Assembly: GCF_947497915.1 (NCBI RefSeq)
Contig: NZ_CANMIJ010000001.1
Location: 1,485,611 to 1,549,610 of the forward strand
Direction of reading: 5' to 3'
DNA: 64,000 nucleotides
Source: an uncultured Erythrobacter sp.
Lineage (GTDB): Bacteria; Pseudomonadota; Alphaproteobacteria; Sphingomonadales; Sphingomonadaceae
The position numbers and the translations under genes were made by a program. Numbering within the stretch: the first letter of the stretch is position 1; the number at the start of each line of letters is the position of its first letter. The notes beneath the pieces were generated by a model. That model saw nothing but the letters and a program-made list of their open reading frames with translations. It was not told where the DNA came from and ran no database searches. Shown piece after piece: positions 28,622 through 37,365 of this stretch.

Positions 28622-29824
28622 ATGGCTACTGAAATCACTGTCCCGGCTCTTGGTGAGTCTGTCACCGAAGGATCAATCGGCGAATGGCTTAAACAGCCGG
28701 GCGACGCCGTTGCTGCGGACGAACCCATCGTCAGCCTTGAGACCGATAAGGTCGCGGTTGACGTGCCCTCGCCCATCGCAGGCGTCCTTGTCGAACATCG
28801 GGCCGAGGTCGGCGACACAGTCGAAGTCGGAGCGGTGTTGGCCGTGATCGATGAAAGTGGCAGCGCGGGTGCAGCTCCAGCCGCCAAAGAAACCGCCCCT
28901 GCCCCAGCAGCTTCAAAAGAAGCGACCAGCGATGCCGCTGTCACCATGTCACCAGCCGTGCGCCGCGCGGTTCTGGAACATGGTGTTGATCCAAGCACGA
29001 TCAAAGGCACCGGCAAAGATGGCCGCCTAACGAAAGAAGACGTGATCGCTGCGGCGAAAGCAAAGAGCGATCCGGCGCCTGCACCTGCGGCCTCCGCCCC
29101 TGCAGCGTCAGCCGCGACCGGAGAACGCCGCGAAGAGCGCGTCAAAATGACCCGTATGCGTCAAACCATCGCCAAGCGTTTGAAAGGCGCTCAGGAAGAG
29201 GCGGCGCTGCTCACCACGTTCAACGATGTCGATATGTCGGCAGTGATCGAAGCGCGCACCAAATACAAAGACCTGTTTGCCAAGAAACACGATATCCGTC
29301 TCGGCTTTATGGGTTTCTTTGCGAAAGCCGCCTGCCTTGCGTTGAAAGACGTGCCGAGTGTGAACGCCTATATCGAGGGCGATGAGATCGTTTATCACGA
29401 TTACGTCGATATCTCGGTCGCGGTATCTGCGCCAAACGGCCTTGTCGTTCCCGTGATCCGCGATTGTCAGGATAAGGGTTTCGCCCGCATCGAAAAAGAC
29501 ATTGCCGATTTCGGTGGCCGCGCCAAAGAAGGCACGCTGACCATGGCCGATATGACCGGCGGCACCTTCACCATCTCGAACGGCGGTGTGTTCGGTTCGC
29601 TGATGTCGACCCCGATCATCAACCCGCCGCAAAGCGCCGTTCTGGGCCTTCACCGGATCGAAGACCGTGCGGTTGTTGTGAATGGCGAGATCGTGGTCCG
29701 CCCGATGATGTATATCGCGCTATCCTATGATCACCGCCTTATCGACGGACGTGAAGCCGTGACCGCGCTGAAAATCATCAAAGAAGCAATCGAAGATCCA
29801 ACGCGGATGCTGATCGACCTTTGA
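28622..29824 (+). CDS. sucB: 2-oxoglutarate dehydrogenase E2, dihydrolipoyl succinyltransferase
   Basis: The 400-residue core of the complex. An N-terminal lipoyl domain has the lipoylated Lys43 in [13 protein letters not shown], followed by an Ala/Pro-rich linker. A peripheral subunit-binding domain ([15 protein letters not shown]...[11 protein letters not shown]) comes next, then a second linker and the catalytic acyltransferase domain with [11 protein letters not shown] near the end. It accepts the succinyl group from E1 and passes it to CoA. It is also called odhB in alphaproteobacteria. Spacing to sucA (39 bases) and a GAGGAA ribosome-binding site fit an operon. Confidence 0.98.
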   Translation: MATEITVPALGESVTEGSIGEWLKQPGDAVAADEPIVSLETDKVAVDVPSPIAGVLVEHRAEVGDTVEVGAVLAVIDESGSAGAAPAAKETAPAPAASKEATSDAAVTMSPAVRRAVLEHGVDPSTIKGTGKDGRLTKEDVIAAAKAKSDPAPAPAASAPAASAATGERREERVKMTRMRQTIAKRLKGAQEEAALLTTFNDVDMSAVIEARTKYKDLFAKKHDIRLGFMGFFAKAACLALKDVPSVNAYIEGDEIVYHDYVDISVAVSAPNGLVVPVIRDCQDKGFARIEKDIADFGGRAKEGTLTMADMTGGTFTISNGGVFGSLMSTPIINPPQSAVLGLHRIEDRAVVVNGEIVVRPMMYIALSYDHRLIDGREAVTALKIIKEAIEDPTRMLIDL

Positions 29825-29889
29825 TCGCTTACTACCAGTTGACCCCGACAATTCTGATCCCACATCTTTCGGGATCATGGAGCTAGAAA

Positions 29890-31302
29890 ATGGCTGAATA
29901 CGACTACGACGTCCTTGTTATCGGTGCTGGTCCCGGCGGCTATGTCGCGGCGATCCGCGCGGCTCAACTGGGCCTTAAAACTGCGTGCGCGGAAGGCCGC
30001 GAAACGCTTGGCGGGACGTGCCTCAATGTAGGCTGCATCCCTTCGAAGGCGATGCTGCATGCATCCGAATTCTTCGATGCCGCTGCCAATGGCGAGATGG
30101 CCGAAATGGGCGTTGAGGTTAAGCCAAAGCTGAACCTTGATAAGATGCACGCACAGCGGATCGACGCGGTCGACGGCCTGACAAAAGGCATCGAGTTCCT
30201 CTTTAAAAAGAACAAAGTCGACTGGAAAAAAGGCTACGCCACGTTCCAAGACGCGCACACTGTTAAAGTGGGTGATGAGACTGTCACCGCGAAAGATATC
30301 ATCATCGCGACGGGTTCGTCCGTTACTCCGCTGCCCGGTGTCGATGTCGACAATGACAAACAAGTTGTGGTCGATTCCACTGGCGCGCTTGAGCTTGCGA
30401 CAGTGCCGAAGAAAATGGTCGTCATCGGCGGCGGCGTAATCGGGCTTGAGCTGGGCTCTGTCTGGCGGCGCCTCGGTTCTGAGGTGACTTGCATCGAATT
30501 CCTCGACGAAATCCTGCCGGGCTTGGACGGCGATATCCGCAAGGAATCGCGCAAAATCTTCAAGAAACAAGGCATCGATTTCAAACTCGGCACCAAAGTC
30601 ACCGGCGTTGCTGTGAAAGGCAAAACCGCGACATTGACGATGGAACCAGCCGCAGGCGGCGATACAGAGACAATGGACGTTGATTGCGTCCTCGTATCGA
30701 TCGGCCGCCGTCCGAATACAGACGGGCTTGGCCTCGATGCGATCGGTCTGGAAACCAACAAGCGCGGCCAGATAGAAATTGATCACGATTTCCGCACCAA
30801 GATCGATAATGTCTGGGCCATTGGTGACTGTGTTCCGGGCCCAATGCTCGCGCATAAAGCCGAGGATGAAGGCATTGCCTGCGCGGAAAACATCGCGGGT
30901 GAGACCGGCATTGTGAACCACGAGGTGATCCCGAACGTTGTCTACACCCTGCCAGAAATCGCCGGCGTTGGCCTGACGACAGAGGAAGCCATCGAGAAGA
31001 TGGGCGGCGACAAGAAAGCGATCAAAGTCGGCAAGTTCCCGATGATGGCGAACAGCCGGGCAAAGACCAATCATGAGCCGGATGGCTTTGTAAAAGTCAT
31101 TGCCGAGGCAGAGAGCGACCGTGTTCTGGGCGTGTGGGCCATTGCCAGTGTTGCAGGCACGATGATCGCGCAAGCCGCGCAGGCCATGGAATTCGGCGCA
31201 ACGTCGGAAGACATCGCCTATACCTGTCACGCGCACCCGACCCATTCCGAAGCCATGAAAGAAGCGGCGATGGCTGTTCAGGGTAAGCCGATCCATATGT
31301 GA
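29890..31302 (+). CDS. lpdA: dihydrolipoyl dehydrogenase (E3)
   Basis: A 470-residue FAD flavoprotein that reoxidises the dihydrolipoyl groups of E2 with NAD. The FAD-binding GAGPGGYVAA is at the N terminus, the redox disulfide is Cys44/Cys49 in GGTCLNVGCIPSK, a second Rossmann motif GGGVIGLELG binds NAD, and the active-site His-Glu pair is in HAHPTHSEA near the C terminus. It is the last gene of the block and is followed by a strong hairpin. Confidence 0.98.
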   Translation: MAEYDYDVLVIGAGPGGYVAAIRAAQLGLKTACAEGRETLGGTCLNVGCIPSKAMLHASEFFDAAANGEMAEMGVEVKPKLNLDKMHAQRIDAVDGLTKGIEFLFKKNKVDWKKGYATFQDAHTVKVGDETVTAKDIIIATGSSVTPLPGVDVDNDKQVVVDSTGALELATVPKKMVVIGGGVIGLELGSVWRRLGSEVTCIEFLDEILPGLDGDIRKESRKIFKKQGIDFKLGTKVTGVAVKGKTATLTMEPAAGGDTETMDVDCVLVSIGRRPNTDGLGLDAIGLETNKRGQIEIDHDFRTKIDNVWAIGDCVPGPMLAHKAEDEGIACAENIAGETGIVNHEVIPNVVYTLPEIAGVGLTTEEAIEKMGGDKKAIKVGKFPMMANSRAKTNHEPDGFVKVIAEAESDRVLGVWAIASVAGTMIAQAAQAMEFGATSEDIAYTCHAHPTHSEAMKEAAMAVQGKPIHM

Positions 31303-31337
31303 TCAACGGCGCACAATCTGCGCCGGGAAATTGATTG

Positions 31338-31380
31338 AGCGCCCCCTCTCGCCTACACAAGCATGGTGAGAGGGGGCGCT
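31338..31380 (+). terminator. hairpin downstream of lpdA
   Basis: AGCGCCCCCTCTC (31338-31350) and GAGAGGGGGCGCT (31368-31380) form a perfect 13-bp stem with a 17-base loop. It is followed by ATCATTTT rather than a pure T run, so it is a strong but not ideal intrinsic terminator. It covers the earliest ATG of the next frame, which argues against that start. Confidence 0.7.
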
Positions 31381-31395
31381 ATCATTTTGACGGGA

Positions 31396-32883
31396 ATGCA
31401 GAATTCTGCACGCGCGATGTGGCGCGGAACCGTGATGGCCGCTCTGTTGCTGGCCCTATCTGCTTGCGCTTTTCAGGATAAGGTGGAGCCGCCACCGCGC
31501 AGCGAAACGCCAATCGAAGTGCCCGAAGGTCGCTCTTCCATCGCTTCTGAAATTGTCCTGCCGCTGGCACCGATGCGCAGCGCGCTTGAAAGGCAGGTTC
31601 CAACCCGGCTTTGGTCGATCAATCGGCCTGACGCTGAATGTGTGCCGTCCCAACGCACCGAAGTGTTGGGCGTCACGCTGAAGTCGCCAAAGATCAAATG
31701 CGACCTTGCCGGCAGAGTAACGCGCGGCGGCATGACATTGCGCGGGCGCGGCCAAGACCTGATCGTGACCATGCCGATCCGCGCCCAAATGACCGCAAGC
31801 GATATTGGCGGCCTTATCGAGCAAAAGACCGCCACCGCGCGCGCCACAGTGACAGCCCGCGTCCGGCTATCCGTACGAAAAGACTGGTCTGTGCGCGGCA
31901 ATGTGCGGATCAGTTACGATTGGCGGCAGCCCCCCACTGTCTCCTTGCTAGGCCAACAGGTCACGTTCGCAGACAAAGCCGACGAGCGGCTCACGACCGT
32001 AATTGCAACTCTGGAGCGCACCCTAGAACGCGAGATTAGCAAACTTGATCTACGCAGCCGTATCGAGCCCAAGTGGGAGCAAGGTTTTTCGGTGCTTTCG
32101 CTCAACAGCGAGAACCCGCCTGTTTGGATGCGCCTAACACCGCAAGGTCTCGGCTATGATGGTTACAGCGCGCGGCGCAATACAATCGCAGTAAGAATGC
32201 GGCTTGATGCGACGACTGAGGTGTTTGTGGGCGAAAAGCCTGCGGTTCCTAACGCGCAGCCTCTGCCGGAAATGCTCGCCCCATCGGAGCGGAGTGACAG
32301 TCTGGCACTGAATCTGCCCGTCGTCGCGCAATATTCGCAGCTTGAAACCGTGATCGAAAAAGCGCTCAGCGAACGATCCAAGCGCGTGTTTCGCGTCCCC
32401 GCTATTGGCGACAGAATGGTCGAACTGCGGTCTGTCACCGCCTATGGCACCGATGAGAACAGGATCGCTGTGGGCGTTGAGTTTGAAGCTTGGAAACCCG
32501 GCAAGCGCGATGATCCCGCCACAGGTACGGTGTGGCTGACGGCCCTTCCCGTAAACGCGGAAAATTCGCGCAAAATCGAATTTCTCGATCCGCAATACAG
32601 CGTGGAGACAACGCGATTTACTACCAACGTCTTGCTTGAAATCGCCAAGACGCGGGACTTCTCCGCCACGATTGAGGATGCGCTAACCCAGAATTTTGAG
32701 AGCGATTTCGACAATCTGCTCCGCAAGATTGACCGCGCCGTTGCCTCCAAACAACTTGGCAAATTCACCATCTCCACCGACATCGAAAAGGTATCCACGG
32801 GAAAGCTAACCGCCTATGGCGAAGGCTTATTCCTTCCGGTATCGGCTGGCGGGGAAACGCAAATCCGGTACGCTCCGCAATAA
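31396..32883 (+). CDS. DUF4403 family lipoprotein
   Basis: About 495 residues. The N terminus GTVMAALLLALSACAF is a lipoprotein signal with acylation at the Cys, so the protein should be anchored in the outer or inner membrane. The remainder (QVPTRLWSIN, CDLAGRVTRGGMTLRGRGQDL, a long middle beta-rich region and FTISTDIEKVSTGKL near the end) fits DUF4403. The family has no established biochemical function; its fold is thought to resemble lipid-binding tubular domains, which is an inference. The start at 31396 is preferred over 31363, which lies in the terminator stem. Confidence 0.82.
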   Translation: MQNSARAMWRGTVMAALLLALSACAFQDKVEPPPRSETPIEVPEGRSSIASEIVLPLAPMRSALERQVPTRLWSINRPDAECVPSQRTEVLGVTLKSPKIKCDLAGRVTRGGMTLRGRGQDLIVTMPIRAQMTASDIGGLIEQKTATARATVTARVRLSVRKDWSVRGNVRISYDWRQPPTVSLLGQQVTFADKADERLTTVIATLERTLEREISKLDLRSRIEPKWEQGFSVLSLNSENPPVWMRLTPQGLGYDGYSARRNTIAVRMRLDATTEVFVGEKPAVPNAQPLPEMLAPSERSDSLALNLPVVAQYSQLETVIEKALSERSKRVFRVPAIGDRMVELRSVTAYGTDENRIAVGVEFEAWKPGKRDDPATGTVWLTALPVNAENSRKIEFLDPQYSVETTRFTTNVLLEIAKTRDFSATIEDALTQNFESDFDNLLRKIDRAVASKQLGKFTISTDIEKVSTGKLTAYGEGLFLPVSAGGETQIRYAPQ

Positions 32884-32912
32884 GCGGCGGCGGGCATGAG
32901 GGGAAAAATGCC

Positions 32913-34286
32913 GTGGCCTATCCGAAATTGACCGACAAACCGGGCGCGCTGGAAACGGCTGCTGCGATCCGTGCTGGCGAACTGACCCCTCACGAGGCGG
33001 TCGATGCCGCTATTGTGCGGATTGGAAAACTCGATTCAGCGATCAATGCGCTGGCCGTGCCCGATTTTGAACGCGCCTATGCGGCGGCGCGGGCCATGGA
33101 AAAGCAGGCTGCCCCACCCGAAGGTTCGCCGGATTTTCAGCCTCTGTTTGGCGTCCCGATGACGGTCAAAGAAAGCTTCGATGTCGAGGGATTGCAGTCA
33201 TGCTGGGGGCATGAGCATCTGACCGATTATGTCGCTCCGCGCGATTCAGAGTTGGTCCGCCGTTTGAAAGCCGCTGGCGCGATCATCATCGGCAAAACCA
33301 ACGTGCCGGTTGATCTGTCAGATTGGCAGAGCTTCAATCCGGTTTATGGCCGCTCCACCAACCCGCATAATGCCGAGCGATCCCCGGGCGGATCATCCGG
33401 TGGCAGCGCTGCGGCTGTCGCGAGCGGTATGGTCCCGTGTGAATACGGCACCGATATTGGCGGCTCCGTGCGAGTGCCAGCGCACTTCTGCGGCATCTGG
33501 GGGCATAAGACATCATGGGGCCTCGTCAGCAAGAGTGGGCATGATCACCCGCAAATGGCGCGGCGTGAAGGCTTTGTCGCAGCGCATGACGGCGCGCTGT
33601 CTATTGCCGGGCCGCTGGCCCGCAATGCCGCTGATCTCGCTTTGTTGACTGAATTGGGCGGCAGTGTGCCGCTTCGCCGCAACACAAAAAACCTGAATGA
33701 TTGCCGTATCCTCGCGCTCAAGAAGTTTCCGGATAGCCCGGTTGATGCAAGCGTGCTGGAGCCGACCGAAGCCGCGCTGGAACAGCTCGCACGGAGCGGT
33801 ATCAAAATTGATCGCAGCAGCGGCTTGCTCCCTGATCTGGCGCAGCAACAGGCGGAGTATCTGCGGATGCTGAACATTGCCATGGCACGCGGGGCGCCTT
33901 CGCCCGATGGCAAACGCGCCAGCGCAAGCGACTGGTTCGATTTGCTCGATGCGCAGGCAGCGAATGAATTTCAATGGGCGCAGCTTTTTGAAGAGTATGA
34001 TTTCGTCCTCGCCCCGCCTGCTCCAGTGCTCGCGATCCCGCATCTGGATGGGTCGGTGTTCAATTCGACGATCCGCGTAAATGGCAAGGATATGCCTGCC
34101 GGTGCTGGCCTGACATGGGCCGGGCTTGCAACATTCCCCAATCTGCCGGCAACTGTCCTGCCAATCGGGCATGGCACTTATGAAGGCGCAAAGCTGCCCT
34201 GCGGCATGCAAGTGATGGGCCCGCGTTGGAGCGACCTTGATTGCATCGCGGCGGCAGACGCAATCGCGGCAATTCTACACGGATAA
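32913..34286 (+). CDS. amidase signature family hydrolase
   Basis: A 457-residue cytoplasmic amidase. The Ser-cisSer-Lys triad of the family is intact: Lys86 in MTVKESFD, a cis-Ser in SPGGSSGGSAAAV (residue 161 or 162) and nucleophile Ser185 in GTDIGGSVRVP. It starts with GTG (32913) preceded by a GAGGGG ribosome-binding site; the ATG 5 bases upstream is out of frame. Substrate cannot be predicted beyond an amide. The next gene begins 6 bases downstream. Confidence 0.93.
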   Translation: MAYPKLTDKPGALETAAAIRAGELTPHEAVDAAIVRIGKLDSAINALAVPDFERAYAAARAMEKQAAPPEGSPDFQPLFGVPMTVKESFDVEGLQSCWGHEHLTDYVAPRDSELVRRLKAAGAIIIGKTNVPVDLSDWQSFNPVYGRSTNPHNAERSPGGSSGGSAAAVASGMVPCEYGTDIGGSVRVPAHFCGIWGHKTSWGLVSKSGHDHPQMARREGFVAAHDGALSIAGPLARNAADLALLTELGGSVPLRRNTKNLNDCRILALKKFPDSPVDASVLEPTEAALEQLARSGIKIDRSSGLLPDLAQQQAEYLRMLNIAMARGAPSPDGKRASASDWFDLLDAQAANEFQWAQLFEEYDFVLAPPAPVLAIPHLDGSVFNSTIRVNGKDMPAGAGLTWAGLATFPNLPATVLPIGHGTYEGAKLPCGMQVMGPRWSDLDCIAAADAIAAILHG

Positions 34287-34291
34287 CGACT

Positions 34292-34981
34292 ATGGCAAAC
34301 GCGATGCGGCTCCTCGCAAAATGGCACATCTGGCTTGGTTGGCTTGTCGGCGTGCCAATTGTCATGTGGATTGCGACGGGCCTTTTCATGGTCAGCAAGC
34401 CCATCGAAGAAGTGCGCGGCAATCACCTGCGCATTGATCAGCCGCAATTGCCTCTGATCATCGAAGGCAGCAATCTTGCGACTGAAGAGATGCAAATCGC
34501 CGAAATGCGCGCGGTGATGCAAGACGGCAAAGCGACCGCGATCCTGACCACTCTCGACGGGATCACAAGCCGCGTCGATATGGCAACCGGAGAGCCAATT
34601 GCGCCGCTAACCGCGGCAGACGCCCGCGCATTAGCAGCCCGGCGTATTGTCGGCGGAGATGCCGTAAAGTCCGTCACATTTTTCAATGCCGACGAAGTGC
34701 CATTTGATTTCCGCCGCCCAATGCCGGTCTGGCGCGTCGCCTTGGAGGACGGGGCGCATGTCTATATCGGCCGCGACACCGGCGAGATTGAGGCCGTTCG
34801 CACGAGCTGGTGGCGCTGGTTCGATTTCATGTGGGGCCTGCACATTATGGACCTGTCTGATCGCGAGGACACAAGCCATCCGATCCTGATCCTGTTCGCC
34901 GCATTGGCTTTGATCGGATCGCTGTTTGGGCTCGCACTGATGTTCCGCCGCCGCAAAGCCAGAGTTGTAGCCGCGTCATGA
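34292..34981 (+). CDS. PepSY-domain membrane protein
   Basis: A 229-residue protein with one N-terminal membrane helix (WHIWLGWLVGVPIVMWIATGLFMV) and one near the C terminus (ILILFAALALIGSLFGLALMF) followed by a basic tail. The periplasmic part between them contains a PepSY-like stretch (DARALAARRIVGGDAVKSVT...VWRVALEDGAHVYIGRDTG) and the WWRWFDFMWGLHIMDL block found in PepSY-associated TM proteins. Such proteins are often linked to iron-siderophore reduction or protease control; here the role is unknown. Its stop overlaps the next start (ATGA). Confidence 0.82.
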   Translation: MANAMRLLAKWHIWLGWLVGVPIVMWIATGLFMVSKPIEEVRGNHLRIDQPQLPLIIEGSNLATEEMQIAEMRAVMQDGKATAILTTLDGITSRVDMATGEPIAPLTAADARALAARRIVGGDAVKSVTFFNADEVPFDFRRPMPVWRVALEDGAHVYIGRDTGEIEAVRTSWWRWFDFMWGLHIMDLSDREDTSHPILILFAALALIGSLFGLALMFRRRKARVVAAS

Positions 34982-35655
34982 ACGAGACCATTCTCACCCC
35001 GATCCTCGATATTCTGGATATTATCGGCATCGCGATTTTCGCGCTGTCAGGGGCTGTAATTGCTGCCCGCGAACGCCAGACTTTCGTTACCATGGCATTT
35101 TTCGCGCTGGTGACGGGAGTTGGCGGGGGAACGGTGCGCGATCTGTTGATCGATGCGCCAGTATTCTGGATGACAGACGCATGGGTGGCATCGGTTTGCC
35201 TAGGATGCGCGTTGCTAGCCTGGTTTACGCCGGTCAAGCTTTGGGAAGGCAAGCTGTTCGCCTTTGCCGACGGAGCGGGCCTCGCCGCTTACGCAGTGAT
35301 CGGCAGTGCAAAGGCGCTTGCGTACGGAGTACCGCCGGTGCCTGCCATACTGATGGGGATCATTACCGGCTGCGTTGGCGGCATCATTCGCGATGTCGTC
35401 GCCGGGCGCCCCTCGATCATCATGCAACCGGAATTGTACGTGACAGCCGCCGCTCTCAGCGCGGCATTGACCATCGGTGGCGGGATTGTCGCTGCATTAA
35501 TGGGCGTGCCGCCACAATGGGCATGGGGAATAGCATTCGCAGCAGGCTTTGCATTGCGCGCCGCCGCGATCCAATGGCAGCTTGCCCTGCCCAGCTACAA
35601 ATTAAAGAAACCTGATCCCGAGGCGTCGCCGCCCCGGGACCTAGATCACGATTAA
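34978..35655 (+). CDS. TRIC cation channel / UPF0126 (YadS-like) family membrane protein
   Basis: A 225-residue protein with about seven hydrophobic helices in two similar halves. Each half has the family's glycine-rich motif: GVGGGTVRDLL in the first and GCVGGIIRDVV in the second. Bacterial homologues are annotated as trimeric intracellular cation channel (TRIC) proteins, or, for some YicG/YadS proteins, glycine transporters. It is translationally coupled to the PepSY gene and overlaps the convergent gene by 4 bases. Confidence 0.92.
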   Translation: MNETILTPILDILDIIGIAIFALSGAVIAARERQTFVTMAFFALVTGVGGGTVRDLLIDAPVFWMTDAWVASVCLGCALLAWFTPVKLWEGKLFAFADGAGLAAYAVIGSAKALAYGVPPVPAILMGIITGCVGGIIRDVVAGRPSIIMQPELYVTAAALSAALTIGGGIVAALMGVPPQWAWGIAFAAGFALRAAAIQWQLALPSYKLKKPDPEASPPRDLDHD

Positions 35656-36464
35656 CCGCGCAGATCGGCGTCTACATCGCCCGGATATTCATCGCCGGGA
35701 ATGGGGCCGCCGGGATAGGCCGGCTGTTGCTGCGTCGGCGTAGCCGCGTCTGAACGCTGCGTGCTGCGTGCTTTTGCACGGGCATCGGCATAGCGATCAT
35801 CGCTCCATTGGCGATCATCACCGCGAGAGCGGTTTGCATCGCCGTTGTCGGCATTGCTGGCTTGAAAACCGCCGTAATTCACATCGGCAATCCGGCCATT
35901 ATTGTCGATCTGACAGGTAAAGCCGTTGCCATTGAACAGCGCGCCAGTGACGATCCAGCCTTCAGAAGTGCGATTCACACTGTCGACGCTTTCAACGCGG
36001 ATATCGCGTTCAATCCGCGCAACGCATTGTTCAGCCGCATTATCGAGACCTGATCCAGCATTGCTGCTGCGGCGATCACTACGCTGGTCATCGCGGCGCT
36101 CGTCCCGGCGATCATAATCGCGTTCGGCGTTACGCTCGCGGCGATAGTCCGTATCGCGATTGCGGCGTTCCTTGTTGTTGGCAGCACTTGCAACAGCGGC
36201 GATCCCGCCAAGGATCAACACGCCGGTAAGAACGTCGCCCGCATTCACGCGGTTACGGCGATAGCGATGGCGGCCCCAGCGGCGGTGGTGCTCCGCAATC
36301 GCATCGCCTTCGCTATATGTGCTTTGGCCAAAATCGGTGAAGATTGCGCTGCCAGCGACGGGCGCGGGCGCTGCGGGCAATTCGGCGGCCTGGGCCGGAA
36401 TGGCGGTCAACGAAGCGGCGGCAACTAGGCCGGCAAACGCTCCGGTACGGTTCAATGAAAGCAT
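35652..36464 (-). CDS. secreted basic-repeat protein with C-terminal cysteine domain (paralogue A)
   Basis: About 270 residues. A signal peptide (TGAFAGLVAAASLTAIPAQA) is followed by a short mature part. A hydrophobic segment after NAGDV (LTGVLILGGIAAVASAAN) leads into an Arg/Asp/Tyr-rich low-complexity region, and a domain CVARIERDIR...WIVTGALFNGNGFTCQID with two cysteines follows. The tail is polar and Pro/Gln-rich. The ATG at 36464 has a GGAGG ribosome-binding site. It has the same architecture as the next gene, 36622-37176, so the pair looks like a tandem duplication. Function unknown; probably in the envelope. Confidence 0.75.
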   Translation of the reverse strand: MLSLNRTGAFAGLVAAASLTAIPAQAAELPAAPAPVAGSAIFTDFGQSTYSEGDAIAEHHRRWGRHRYRRNRVNAGDVLTGVLILGGIAAVASAANNKERRNRDTDYRRERNAERDYDRRDERRDDQRSDRRSSNAGSGLDNAAEQCVARIERDIRVESVDSVNRTSEGWIVTGALFNGNGFTCQIDNNGRIADVNYGGFQASNADNGDANRSRGDDRQWSDDRYADARAKARSTQRSDAATPTQQQPAYPGGPIPGDEYPGDVDADLRG

Positions 36465-36521
36465 GAATGCTCCCTCCTGTTTGAAAAGAGCGGCCACCAC
36501 ACGCTCAAGATGGATACGCGC

Positions 36522-36559
36522 ATAAGCGGCCCAGGCTTACAATGGCCTGAACCGCTTAT
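36522..36559 (-). other. long hairpin in the 5' region of paralogue A
   Basis: ATAAGCGG (36522-36529) with CCGCTTAT (36552-36559), continued inward by CAGGC/GCCTG (36532-36536 with 36545-36549), forms a strong stem-loop about 60 bases upstream of the start of the gene at 35652-36464. It could be a 5' UTR structure or a terminator for the upstream paralogue. Confidence 0.5.
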
Positions 36560-36580
36560 GGCTGGTGGTGGGTTATGGTC

Positions 36581-36602
36581 GGGGCGGCGGGAGGACCGCC
36601 CC
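36581..36602 (-). terminator. GC-rich hairpin after paralogue B
   Basis: GGGGCGG (36581-36587) and CCGCCCC (36596-36602) pair perfectly, 20 bases after the stop of the minus-strand gene 36622-37176. No T run follows, so termination strength is uncertain. Confidence 0.45.
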
Positions 36603-36621
36603 GGCCTTTCACGAGCCGCGA

Positions 36622-37176
36622 TTAACGCAGGCCGCGAATTCCGCTGAAGTCGATCTGCGGGCGACCGCGGCCATCGACGTAGCAGGTGAACTTTCCGCGA
36701 TCCGCACGGTAACCGCGTGCGCCTTCAACTTGGATGCGGCCCTTCACCTTGAACCCGTAACGGGTGCGATCAACATCGCGGATCTGGGTTACATCGGCGT
36801 AACGGTAGCCACCAAAGCGGCGTGCCTGACGCTCGGCCACTCGAACACAGCGTTCCACTGCATTACGGCCATTGTTGAAGCCGCGATTGTTGTAGCGGAC
36901 GTTGTGGTTGTAGCCACGATTGCGGTAATTATAGCCGCGATTGTTGTGACGGTAATTCCGGTCGCGGTATCCGCGTTTCCTGTCGCCATCAAATGCGCCG
37001 GCTAGGGCAGCAAGTCCGCCGATAATCACAGCGCCTGCGATAACATCGCCAGCGTCTACACCGCGATCACGGTGCCGGTCCTGAGCGGCGGCTGGGGCGG
37101 CAGTCGCAAGGGCCATCGCGCCAGCGGCGACAGTCCCGAGCGTGCCTTTGGCGAGTGTCTTGGTAAGGTTCGTCAT
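36622..37176 (-). CDS. secreted basic-repeat protein with C-terminal cysteine domain (paralogue B)
   Basis: A protein of about 184 residues. A signal peptide (GTVAAGAMALATAAPAAAQ) is followed by DAGDV, a hydrophobic stretch (IAGAVIIGGLAALAGAF), a low-complexity region rich in Arg, Tyr, Asn and Gly, and a C-terminal domain with two cysteines (VERCVRVAERQAR and GKFTCYVDGRG). It shares domain order and short motifs with the neighbouring 35652-36464 product. Not a named family that I recognise; likely periplasmic or surface-located. The ATG at 37176 was chosen because it directly precedes the basic part of the signal peptide. Confidence 0.75.
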   Translation of the reverse strand: MTNLTKTLAKGTLGTVAAGAMALATAAPAAAQDRHRDRGVDAGDVIAGAVIIGGLAALAGAFDGDRKRGYRDRNYRHNNRGYNYRNRGYNHNVRYNNRGFNNGRNAVERCVRVAERQARRFGGYRYADVTQIRDVDRTRYGFKVKGRIQVEGARGYRADRGKFTCYVDGRGRPQIDFSGIRGLR

Positions 37177-37365
37177 AGGTCTCATCCTCGGGTTGTGCCG
37201 GAGCGGGTTTGCGCCGGCTACAAACCCCTTATGGATGATTCGCTATTTGCTAAGCCTGACTGACCCTTGCAGCTATTGTTCAGATAAGTACTTACTTTTA
37301 TGAACGGCCTGCTTGATCGGGGTCGAAACAGGCTTTTGTCTTAGCAGGCCTGAATGAGCCGCAGC

